NCBI GenBank assembly: GCA_932521035.1
Contig: OW051494.1
Location: 4,636,001 to 4,700,000, forward strand
DNA length: 64,000 nucleotides
Direction of reading: 5' to 3'
Origin: Oscheius dolichura
Taxonomy: Eukaryota; Nematoda; Chromadorea; Rhabditida; Rhabditidae
The position numbers were made by a program, and so were the translations under genes. Positions 34,020 through 45,300 of the stretch are shown piece by piece. Positions within the stretch are counted from its first letter, which is position 1. Each line of letters opens with the position of its first letter. The notes under the pieces were generated by a model that saw nothing but the letters and a program-made list of their open reading frames with translations, was not told where the DNA came from and did not search any database.

Positions 34020-36923
34020 TCAGTGTCGATATAGCATTTGTATCAAATTCCGCGTATTATTATTTTTCATTACGGCTTCAATTCGTTGGCATCCACTTCT
34101 AGTTGTTGAGTAATGGGCGTTAAGCCGGTTCCATTCGACATGACCGCTCTCGATGTATTGCTCGCTGTAGTTTCCCAAACTACCATGCTCTTTAGCGAAC
34201 TGGGGAAAATGAGCTAAAGATAAATATAATGCATGAAAAAATTAGTACTTACTGGCAATCCCATGAATTTTGGGGGTCAAGTGGAGAGCTGGAATGGCTT
34301 TAATTGTATTTGGAAGGGTTTGACAAAGCTCCTCAAGTTTCCTTTGCTCAATATCAGTGAGGACCGCATTTTTTGTTAAGCTTTGTATTCCCCTTAAGCT
34401 TTTAGCAACTAATATGTAGCGTAGCGCAAGGTCTTCCAATATCTTAGCCTCTTCTTTCTGTTGGGTGGCGCTGCCAAATATTCCTACTACTTTTTCAATG
34501 TTTTCTAGAAATCGCATGCAGTGGTTTCCTGTCAATATGCCTAAAAATGAAAGTTTCCTTTCCGTGTCGTGTTAAATCTTACCTCCATGATAATTTTGAG
34601 GAGTAACTTTTATCTCTTTAAGAATTCCATCGATGTGATAAACACATCCTTTAACTTTTCTGCATTCTTTGAGCAATGCGTCCAGCTCTACTTCACATTT
34701 AACAGCTGCTAGAGCATTTTCAAAGATAGATATAGGATCTTGTCCTGGGGAAGTGCAGCTGAACGCAAAAGTACTAGATAGTAATATAAAAGAAAACCTT
34801 TTACACGCTAGCTGTTGTTTTTTTTTCATTACAGGCTCTAAATCGCCATTGCAAAACAGGTGAAATACTTTTTGGCAAATGGAACAGATTTGGGTCGAAC
34901 CCCCGTATTTCATAGCTTTAACCCGATTTTTTTATAGCACCAAGGCATTCCACAGCTAGTATCAGTACTGTCATCTAGAACATCGAGTGAAAAATGATTT
35001 AAAAGCGTACCGGGGATGTTTTTGGTATCTTTTAAAGCGGCTATCATCATCTTTGCTACTTTTTCACAATTTGCGACACCCTGCTTAGTCAGTAGCTGAG
35101 TTATGGTCTTCTTCTCGGGTCCAAACCACGTAGAAGGCAAATCTTCTTGTCTTATTTTCGTATTACTCAGACTCATTCTGTCCACATACGCCGCGTCCTT
35201 ATATATCGTTGACAGCAAAGCATATGTAGGGGATAGCAGATTATGTAGGCACGGAGGCACTACGTTGTGGAAGTTAACGTCCAATAGTCTCACACCATTC
35301 ACTGAGGCCAGCGAAGTTTCTTCGGATAAATAGTCCGAACGAGGCTTGATGAATGGGCCACTAATTCCACCATCAAGTTTAATACTATTATGATCGATGG
35401 CACATATCACACAAGGGTGATAGCTAGCTTGACCAGCATGGCCAAGAATGGCGGATAGACTCTTATTGTCTCCAACAATGTATAATTTCACCGGAATATC
35501 TCTATCTCCATAAGGTAATCTATATTTTTGATTGATTTTTACTATATTTTCGTACCTTGATATTTTAGAAACATTAGAGAATATTTCTGGCACCGATTTA
35601 GCTAAATATCCATTTGTATCTGGCCCGCTGTAAGCTCCAATAATTATTTGTGAGTACGGCGATTGACAGCCACCCAAATTTGCGAAAGATAAAGATATTT
35701 TCGTGTCCTCTCCACCCTTATCGACTCCCAGTCGAAGTGGGTAATATTTGCTGCCATCGATTCCAGAAAAAGTGAATTTATCCTTCATTACTGCCACGTA
35801 GCTGCGCAATACATCGTGGATATTGCTCATGTAAGCCACTGGAATAACATCGAAGAAATCTAATGATGATATGTGAAGTAACGGTGAAGTTGATACCTTC
35901 TTTTTCGACTCTTACAGTCTTGGTAATGTATTCGGCTTTTAAATCGTGTTCTTTGAACAGTTTTCTGTATTCTCCTCGTGTTTCAAATATATCCACCCCG
36001 GTGTCATTGTTTATTTTGGCCATTATTTTTTCAGCAGCATTTTTAGAATGACAAATGCTGGTAAGCAATGGGAGAGATTGTTCTGCAGAAGATTACTGGA
36101 AAAAGTTAAACTAACTCGTGAGAATTTTACTATAATTCAGGTTTAGACCTTCTATTACTTTATCTTTAAGGTTTTTCTTCCGGTTCACTATATTTACTAT
36201 AAGCTTGCCGAGAGAATCGATAAGCTTATCTTCTTTTTCCTCATTTGCTAATGCTTCTGCTACTTCTAGCAGAATTTTAGCACGACGTCTAGAATCAGAG
36301 GGGTAAACAGGAAGATATCGATACCGAAGAGTGCTGTTGGCTGTAGAGGATAAAGGAAAGGTCTTTTCCGGAACCCGCACGTGCATATATATCAATTTAC
36401 CATTTTCATCAGCAAAATGTTGAATATGTTCAGTTTTTGGTCTTATTGCCGACTGAAACTCTTTATTATTACTGATAGTAACTCACGTTAAGTGTTTGGC
36501 TATTAATTTTTCCTATTCCATCACAGGTAGAGCATTTTGTTGTTACATTGTATAGGAAAGGATGGGCAGGGGCTTCTCCAGTAGTGGAGAGCGTGTTAAC
36601 AGGAAAAGATAGAGGGACATGGTTTTCAGAAATATCCATATCTTCGTATGGAGTCAGGTCAAGGTCAGGAACCACCTGAGAATCCTCTTCTTGAGAACTC
36701 TAGAAGATAGATGTGTCAATATACAAAATGTTTGTACAACCATCTCTCCGGACATCCTTTCATCCTTTCCGTTGTTACTCTTCTTTCTTTTATTTTTTTT
36801 CAAAGAAAACCCATAATTTGCATGCTTTCCTCTCCCGCCATGGTAATAGTCAGATGTAGGCGAAGCAGAAGGCAGTGGCCCTGAAGAGGGCCGTTGGGAT
36901 GCTGTTAAAGCGTTGTTGGTCAT
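34020..36923 (-). CDS. Transposase-like protein with CxxC and EQ..ES motifs, probably frame-shifted
   Basis: Minus-strand exons starting at ATG 36923 (MTNNALTASQRPSSG) join through 33-60 bp introns. Features in order: a CSTCDGIGK zinc-like knuckle (36.5 kb); a long helical linker; a catalytic-like block with GVDKGGEDTKISL (35.7 kb); VGDNKSLSAILGHAG followed by SYHPCVICAID (35.4 kb); a second zinc-like CSICQKVFHLFCNGDLE (34.87 kb); and a final exon with FAKEHGSLGNYSEQYIESGH and EWNRLNAHY, ending at TGA 34020. An Asp-Asp-Glu set with a CxxC insert recalls the cut-and-paste transposases of the Transib/Chapaev/CMC type and invertebrate relatives; the exact superfamily is inference. The frame breaks at a run of seven A (about 34.93 kb), where a single-base change separates the main block from the second zinc knuckle. 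Confidence 0.6.
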
Positions 36924-37128
36924 TAGGAGTTGTTAGCTGAATTATTTATTTGCTTTGTATCAATAAAAATTCCTATTCGAGTATGTGGAATGTTTACAAT
37001 AACTCAAAGAAAAGAAGAAAAAGGAGAAAACGTTGTTCAAATAGTTGAAAATCACGCAAATTGGTCCCGCGGCGACCGCATTTCTCCGCCCTTTAAAGTG
37101 GCGCCCTCGGCGAGCTGTGTAATCGCGG

Positions 37129-37151
37129 CTTTTCCGTTGGAAACCGACTAT
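37129..37151 (-). repeat. Right 23-bp inverted end
   Basis: Exact inverted match to 33033-33055. It lies 137 bp upstream of the MIF start codon, so it falls within the MIF promoter region. Confidence 0.75.
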
Positions 37152-37287
37152 ACCCTTCTTACCATTCGCATATATGGCGTTGAGTATTGAAAACCATTCC
37201 GTGCATAATGTACACGCACTTGTGAATACTTCAAGGCGTTTATGAACGTTCCCTTCTATTTATAAGAAGCTCTCGATTTCAGCAAAG

Positions 37288-37760
37288 ATGCCCATTTTCA
37301 GTCTTCAAACAAACGTTGCCTCGGAAAAAATATCGGCTGAAGTACTCCAAGAGATCTCTAAAAAGGTTGCTCAAATTCTCCATAAGCCTGAAAGCGTAAG
37401 TTTGAACAGACATTCCCTTATTTTATAAATCTTTTAGTATGTGGCTGTTCATGTCCAAGGAGATCAAGCGATGACTTTTGCTGGGAACACGGAGCCTTGT
37501 GCTTATGGCGTACTCAAGTCTATTGGAGGTAGGTGAACATCCATAGAGATAAAAAATATATTTCAGGGGTTGGAGGAAAAGTGAACAAAGACCATGCTAA
37601 GGTCCTCTACGACATCATTGGAAATTCTCTCGGTATTCCTGGCAATCGGTATATATTATTTTTCAATAAATTTATCTCCATCTCACTTTTTAGCATGTAC
37701 ATCGAGTTTGTTGATCTTGGAGCCGCCAATGTAGCTCACAACGGGACTACCTTTGCTTGA
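37288..37760 (+). CDS. mif-1: Macrophage migration inhibitory factor homologue (MIF-1 type)
   Basis: MIF proteins are small trimeric tautomerases/cytokines; in nematodes some are secreted. Four exons (37288-37395, 37438-37528, 37567-37648, 37694-37760) give about 115 residues, the normal length. After Met removal the catalytic Pro1 is present ([10 protein letters not shown]), as are the active-site Lys in LHKPES and the SIGGVGG loop. The C-terminal part reads [20 protein letters not shown]. The CxxC redox pair of mammalian MIF is reduced to CAYG, so thiol-redox activity is unlikely. There is no signal peptide, as usual for MIF. The ATG follows TTTCAG|CAAAG, consistent with trans-splicing. AATAAA signals lie at 37795 and 37819. 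Confidence 0.93.
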
Positions 37761-37794
37761 GGGGAGGATACGTTTATTATTACTTTTATTTTGT

Positions 37795-37824
37795 AATAAA
37801 TATCACCCGAAACGTGACAATAAA
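37795..37824 (+). terminator. Two MIF polyadenylation signals
   Basis: AATAAA at 37795-37800 and again at 37819-37824, 35-65 bp past the stop codon. The convergent fbn-1-like gene ends at 37986. Confidence 0.6.
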
Positions 37825-37985
37825 GACATGCAGATCCGAAATCACAATGGGCTGAGGGAATTGGGGCGATTCACCCGAAGATCAGAGTGCCCTTTTAGGG
37901 CGAATTGGAATGTATTTTGAGAGACACAATGGCAACACGTATTGGGAAGACTCACAAATAACAACTAGTAGAATAACCTGAGGAA

Positions 37986-39310
37986 TTAAAAAGAAATTAC
38001 AGAGACAGGCGAATCAGGCGACTTGGATGGAATGGAGCGCCGTCGACTCAGGGCCACCGAGGTGAGGAAGCCCAGTGAAAGAATTAGCAGAAGAGATGCC
38101 CCCACGAGGACAGCCGCCCTTACGCAGACACCTTCTGTGTCAGACCGAGAGACGGCCGGTAGGGATTCGGACAGCATGGATCGACTCCAATGCTGTACCT
38201 CTTCTTGAGCCATTTGTTCTTCAGCGTCTTCGTGGACAGCCAACAGTCGGGAAAAGGCCTTTCTCTTCGTGTCAACCATCTGAATCGGTTCACTTTTCAT
38301 ACTCTGGTGGCTGCTCACGTTGTCCTCGACCGCCTCCAACTGGCTGTCTATTTCCATTTCCTCATTTTCTCCCTGATGGGCTCGTCTGAAGCGGGGCAAC
38401 GACTTCTTTTGGAGACGATGGCAGTCGGGCTGAAACTGTTCATGGCCTTGTCTGAAGTGCCCTACCGTAGGACACGGGCCGACACAGGCCTTGCAGTCGC
38501 ACTGGAAGCGGATCATCGAGCTGTCGGGCCATTTGAATGTCCTTAAATATTACAGTAATCCCCACGGGTAAGGGCATACCTGAAGACGGCCTCCGTGGCA
38601 GAGGGGTGGACCTGGATGAACTCGGGGAAGAGCTGGTCGTCAACGGCGCAGCCGTGTCTGTCCGTCAGCTGGTACCTCTCGCCCGTCTCGATGTTCACGG
38701 CGACACAGTCCCGCGGGAGGATGCCGTAAGTACCTGAGACCGTCTGGACAGGGCAGGGGACAGCTCACCGTTCGGCGCGACCTCCAGCCGCAGAACCATC
38801 GACTGGCCGACCTTGGCCGACTCCACGAAGTCGTTATGGTCGTCGGTGATCTTCAGCGAGCAGGTGGGCCCCTCGAATTGGTTCGAGAGGGTCGAGGTGG
38901 GGGCCAGCTCGGAGACATTGACATGCGATTGGACCTGCCGGTTTCTCGTTTTTCTTTGTCCCTTCCCCGCCTACCTTGGTGATGTCCGGGCTGTAGGTGC
39001 ACTTGAGCTCGTAGGAGTCGGCCGACGTGGTGATGAAGTGGGGATGTTTCTGGACGATGACCGTCGCGGCGAAGGTGTTCTGTGACAGGGCTGTGGCTGT
39101 CTTCAAAGGGGGCTTACGTTTTCGAGGAGCTGGACATTGCAGTGTTCGAAGAAGACCTTGAAGGTGTAGGGCCGGGAGTGCTGCTGGAGGGGAGAGAACG
39201 TCTTGATGCAGTGGGGGTTCTCGGCCTGGCCCCTCACGTACATCTTGCCCTCGAACATCTGGGTCTCGTTCGACAGCACCAGGGTCATCCCGTCGTTCTC
39301 GCAGAACACT
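37986..39310 (-). other. ZP domain, cleavage site, membrane anchor of the FBN-1-like protein
   Basis: Exons from 39.31 kb carry the ZP-N part ([32 protein letters not shown]) and the ZP-C part ([44 protein letters not shown]). The RFRR site follows about 40 residues after the last ZP cysteine, and the single membrane helix lies near the end. ZP domains polymerise after cleavage at such a site, so release of the ectodomain into the apical matrix is expected. Confidence 0.85.
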
Positions 39311-42300
39311 AGAGCCATTTAGGGGGCGGTGAGGAGGGAGCCTACCTCCGAGCTCTCCTATTTTCAGATGCTGGATACAGGTCTTTCCGTCGCCGACGTG
39401 GCCCTCGGGACAGGCACAGCTGTACGAGCCGCGGGTATTCTGGCAGGAGGCCAGCTGGTGGCAAGGCGACTTCAGGCACTCGTCGACATCTGAATATCCA
39501 ATTTCTTCGACCTTTAGACCCGGCTCAGACCTTCGCAGATGTTGTTGATCTTCTTGAATCCGTGCTTACAGACACACTCGCCGTCGATGCACAGCTCCGA
39601 CTCCCGGTTGCACTTGTTTCCACAGAGCGAGGGAACGTCGTGTCCCTCTGCCCGGAGTCCAAGAGCAGAACCTGAAACGAGCGGTGTCTACCCGCCGGCC
39701 GGAGACCTACTCTGCTGACAACTGTGCCCGTTTCCTTCGAAGCCGTTCCTACACATACAGTGCCCCGAGGGCAGACAGATGGCATTCTTGTGGCAGACGG
39801 ACGGGTCGGTGACACACGAGACCGCCGGGAAACAGGAGATTCCGTCTCCCAGATACCCTAAAATGACACTGTCTGGGCCGTTTCTGCCGGACACACCTTT
39901 CCTACAAGCACACTGTCGGTTCTGGGAATCGCAGGTGGCTTCGGGGTGGCAGATTCCGGGGAAGTGGACACAGTCGCGGGGATCGGGCACACAGCAGAGG
40001 CCGTTGCCGAAGTAGCCGACCTGGAGACGAGTTACCCGGTCTATAGAGGACAACTCACGTTGCAGGTACAGACTCCCCGGTCGCAGTGGGCATTGGTGTC
40101 ACACTCGGAGCAGTTGGCCGATCTCTGGTGGAGGGAGACACACTTCACTCCGTCGCCCGTGAACCCTGCGATACAGTGGCAACGTCTTCCGGAGCAGGTC
40201 GCGTCAGGGGAGCAGAGATCTTTCCGGAGGATGCAATCCTGTGGATCGGGGGCACACAGGATGCCGTCCCCGATGTAGCCGGCGTTGCAGGAACACTTCT
40301 GGACGTGGCGGTCGCAGAAGGCATCCGAATGGCAGAGGGACGAGTTGGCCACGCAGTTGTTGGTGAGCTTATACCTAGAATAGAGTTCGCAGGGAGGACG
40401 GGATATCTCCTACGAGCAGCTGGTATAGCCATCTCCTTCGAAGCCGTCCTTACAGCGACAGGAGCTGGTCGACAGGTCGCAGATGGCGAATTCGTGGCAC
40501 CGGGACCGATCGTCGGCCGAGCATCTGAAATGGCCACGTGTCTGCCGCGCCCTTCTAAAAAGACTCACATTGCCCGTTGTCCTTCTCTTTGTGGAATCTC
40601 CGGCTGTTGTCCAATTGGTTCGTTCCGTACTTCAACCCCGTCGTCCGTGACAGTCTCTGGAACATATGACCCGTTTAGACGGATCTCTGAGGGAGTGGCG
40701 CTCAAGGGTGCAGGTGAGGAGGTGCTGGTGGGTGTGTGCTGTGTTGAGGTGACATATTCCAAAGGAGGAAGGGTAGGGTAGGCAGGAGAAGGGCCCGCGT
40801 TTACCCGGGTATATTCCAAACCTTTAGTCGAGAAGTGCCCCGTGGTCCTTTTGTTAGCTTCAAAGCTGTCCGGCCTCATAGAGGGAGGGCCTCGCGTGGG
40901 AACGTCTGGCCCCATCGCTTTCGTCTTCAATCTTTCTGGTGCCGAGGTGTACGTCTCTGCTGGCGGCATAGTCCTCGACGACGTGAGATCTCCTCCGCTC
41001 TGGGCTGTAGTAATCGCCGGCTGTCCAGTTCTTTCCCCTCCATTTGGTACCATATTTTCTTCCACTTCGACGTCGTGTGGCAGTAACTTTGTCGAGGGAA
41101 AGGGGGAGGATGCTCTTACTGGCTCCATGTGGCCCGTGGTGGTTGCTACCTCTTCTTCGTCTTTTATAGAGTTCATTGTTCTGGGAGAAGAAGTCTCCGC
41201 TCCACTATTGTCAACGACCGTATTGGTAGTAAAGTCCATTGCCCTCTGTGGGTCACTAGCCGTCGTTTGATCCTCTACGGGCACAGTAATCGCCGCCTCC
41301 GTGGCAGTCGTCAGAGCCTCACTCGGCTCTTCCGAAGAGGGCACAACAGGTTCAGCTGTACTTGAAGTGGTAGAGACTTGAGTCTCTTCTGTAGTTGTCC
41401 TAATAGGTTGATTTGTAGCTGAACTAGCTGGCAGCCCTGTAGTCGAAGACAGATGCTCTTCGGTAATCGAACCAGTTATCTTTTCTGTGCTCGAATCAAC
41501 TGGGCCCGCCGTTGATTCACCGATCTCTTTTGTAGTTGAAGTTGTAGACCTTTCCGTGATTTGACCGGCAGACTCTCCGGGGGTTGAAGACACGGGCATC
41601 CTTGTGGTTGACAAAACTAGTTCGCCTTCTGTTGAAATATTCGACTCTTTTCTAGTAGTAGGCCTTTGTGTGACTGGATCAATCAATCCTCCTTTAGGAG
41701 AACTGACATCATCCGCAGTTGTGGGCTCTTTGACTGCCGGAGTGGCTGTGTCTGAACTGGCGGGCTCTTCTGTTCTGGAAACAAGTGGATCTCTTGTAGA
41801 TGTAGTCATAATCTTGTCGTTGGCTGAAGCACCTGTTTCCTCTGGAGTGGAAGAACTGGGATCCCTGGTAGTTGAGAGTATTTCGAATATTGGGACAACC
41901 GATTCTTTCGAGGATAAAGTAAGAGGCTCTAGGGTAGTTAGACGAGCACCTCCTACGGTTGAGCTAACGATCTCCTCTGTGGAAGAAACAATGGATGTTC
42001 CTATTGTTGTCCCATTGTGATCTCCTAAAACTGAAGTCTTCGGACTAGCAGACACTTCTGTTGTTGAAGGCACTGGCTTGCTTGAGATTGGAGCTGCCGG
42101 CTTCTTGGTGGGTTCGATGGCCTTTATATCGGCAGGCTTTTCTGTCCCCGAAGAGACTATTGCGGTTGAAACAATGGGATCTCCTTCAGTCGAGCCAGTC
42201 GTGATGGAGTCAGTGGAGCTTCGCGTACTCGAAGCGGTCGGTTCCCCGGTGGTAGAAGGCACGGGCTCGGTTGTAGTTGAGAAGATTTCAGTGGTTGAAA

Positions 42301-45300
42301 AGACCTTTGAGGGCATAACAGGTAGTCTGACTGTAGTCAAATTGGCGGTAGTTGGACCATTCTTCTCTATCATCACTGGAACGTTAGACCTTTCGGTGAT
42401 TGGCTCAACCGCTCCTCCTCCGGTTGAGGCCATTTGCTCTTCTCTAACCGAGTCAGTTGGCTCTTGAAGAGTTGAGGTTATGGGCCCGCTGGTAGTTGTC
42501 GATATCGACGGGTCGCTCATTTCTGTAGTTGTCGAAGAATTTCTCGTAGTCTTCGATGTAATAGTGTGAGATCGGGGGGTCGTCTGTGATTTCGGGACAG
42601 ACGGTTCCCCGGGTTCTTTTGAAGATGAAGTATGAGGTTCTTGGGGATTTGAAGTGGGAGGATCTTCCCCGGTTGAACTGGCAGGTGTCTCCAAAATAAC
42701 TGGCTTGCTTGCAATTGAAACGCTGGGATTTGTGCTGGAGTCAGTCGGCCGTACTGTTGATATCGCTTGGTTTTCGGTCACTGGCATATCTGTGGTTGGG
42801 GATGTTGTACGCGGGATAATTGACGACAGTTCCGTTGTTGAACTCGTTAGAAGATATTCGGTGGAAGGTCGATTCCCCGAAACTACTATCTTCATAGAAC
42901 TCTGGGTAGCAGTCGATAAAGCGCCAGGCCTCGCTGTCTCCTTGGATTCTACCCTCGCAAGTTCAGTGACAGCCTCAGGTCCTTGATCGGGCAGGGGTGT
43001 CTGGGTATCCAAGACTAGCATTTCTGTCATCTCGGGCTCTACAGGTTCTTCTGCAGTTGAACTTTCCCGCGCTGTAGCAGCCCTTTGTTCTGTCAAGCTT
43101 TCTGAGCTCGTGGTTGGAGGCTCATTTGTTGGTGAACCAGTAGAAGAGAGGCTAATTACTTTAGCGGTGGAAGCTATTTCCAAAGTAATGGAAGAAGGTT
43201 TCTCACTTTGTCCGGAAGCAGGAGGATGACTTATATCTTTCAAATCCGTCGTTCCCACAGATCTTTCCGTCGTCGTCTCCAATATAATGGCAGGTGTCTT
43301 CTCGGGAACACTCGTCTGAGATTTTGGGACAACCGTTTCCTGGAGCTTTTTTGAGGATGTAATCGGTGGTTCTTCGGGATTTGAAATGGGAGGATCCTCT
43401 GTGGTTGAGATAGGCGAGGCTACTGGCTTGCTTGCAGTTAAAACACTGGGAATTGTGCTGGAGCCACCCGGGGCTACTGTTGTTAATATCACTTGCCCTT
43501 CGGTCACTGGTTCGGGCTTATCTGTGCTTGGAGATGTACCCACTTTTGTACTTGAACCAAAAGAGGCTACGCCACTTGTTGTAGTGGTCAGAAGAGGTCC
43601 CGGAAAGGTGGAAGGCAGAGTCGCCGAAAACGCTGTCGTCATAGAACTCTCGGTGGTCGTCGATACAACGATAGACCTCGTCGTCTTTCCAGGGTCTCGT
43701 CTCACAGATTCCGTGAGAGGCACAGATTGCCTGGTCAAAGGTGTCTGCGAATCCGAGACCCGACTCGGTATCTCCTGGGGCTGTGTTGAGGAAGCAAGAG
43801 GTTCATCTGTAGTTGAATTTGCCTGCTGTGTGACAGTTGTAGTCGCTTGTCCTCTTGACTCAGTAGAACTTTCTGTGCTCGAGGTTAGAGGCTTATTTGT
43901 AGGCGATCCAGTAGAAGATACCCTAACTATTGTTGCAGATCCTGGTATCATTTCGACGGATTCCGGGTTCTCGATCTCCGTAACGATTCCGCTCACCATC
44001 GGGCTGCTACCGGTCGTTGAGAACTGAGTGCTGCTCGTTGTGTCTCCCGAGAGGATCAAAGCTTCTCTAGTGGTGGTGTTTTTTAAAGGGGCGGGAGGAG
44101 GCGTCATGCCTCTCGAATCCGTCGTCCCCGTAGATCTCTCGGGAATCGTCGATACAACGACAGGCTTTGTTGTCTCCCGGGGTGACGTTCTTCTGGGGTC
44201 GGGAGATCCAGTGACTGGTCTCTGATCGGAAGCAGATCTCTTCGAATCAGTGCTCGACACCGGCGTCTCCTCGCGGACTGTCGTCGTTGTTTCGATATCA
44301 CCCGTCCATTTCTCCTCGGACGAGGTCGACTGCGATGCTGTGACCAGTCCTGATGTTTTCTCGGACGTCGTCCTTTCAGGTTCAATGGTAGACATCCATT
44401 TCTCCGCGGGCGTTGTTCTCCCTGAGTCGGTAGCCGTCAAAAGCAGCTCATCCATAGCCGTTGTCTTTGTGGACAGAAGAATTTCATCAAGCGATGGTGT
44501 CGAGCCGGCATCGTCCGTCTCCCTTACCGTCAAAAGCGATAATGTAGTCGTGGTCTTGTTGTCCTCAAATTCTGTCTCGTTTCCCTCCGTAACGGTATCC
44601 GTCGACATTTCCGAATCTCTATCCCCGTGCCCCTTTTCTGTTGTTCTGAATGTGCGTGTGCTGGGTGTCTTCGTAATTGGTGCAGAGTGTTGTGTTGTGC
44701 TGTTCTCACCGGTCGTCGTAGAGGCTGTAACCGTCGAAGTGATCCTGGTAGAAGGTTCGCTGTCCTCCGGGGTGGTCGAGCCATACATCTCGGCGTCTGT
44801 CGTGGGAGCCAGTTCAGTTGTCTCGAAATTGGGCGGAGTCATACTCGGCGGAGCGGCTGAAGAAAGATTGGATGAGTAAGGGGAACTAGTGACGGTGTGT
44901 GCTGTGTTACCGTTTGACGTAAAGAGTTGAGTGCTCTGGATGGACACTGAGGGAACAGAGACTGTGGTAGAGTCCCGAGTGGAACTCGGTTGATCAGTGG
45001 GTTGTGGGGGCATGGTGATTACTGTAGATGAGACACTGTCAGTGACTTCTTTGGACAAGCCACTGGTGGAGGGGGTTAATTCGACGGTGGTCGACCTTTC
45101 GGTTGGGTTATTCTCTGCTGTCGAGGGTGATGACGTCTCTTCCGAGGCAGCTGTGCTTGAAGTGCTCGCTCCGGCTGGATGAGGTGTGGAACTCTCTGTG
45201 GCATTATTTCCAACAATGGTTGTCGAAATTTCCGATATGGATGACCGTGGGGAGCTAGTTACTGGCGTCTGCCCGGAAGTGCTCGCTGTAGAAGGGATGG

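Larger units (their letters stand above)
33033..37151. mobile_element. DNA-transposon-like insertion with 23-bp inverted ends
   Basis: A 23-bp sequence starting ATAGTCGGTTTCC at 33033-33055 recurs as an exact inverted copy at 37129-37151. Further in, CACAGCTCGCCGA (33282-33294) matches inverted 37107-37119, but the spacing differs (226 bp on the left, 9 bp on the right), as if the left end had received an insertion. Between the ends lie a multi-exon transposase-like gene and a 280-bp fold-back sequence. No clear target-site duplication was seen. The element separates the head-to-head genes CNOT3 and MIF. Confidence 0.55.
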
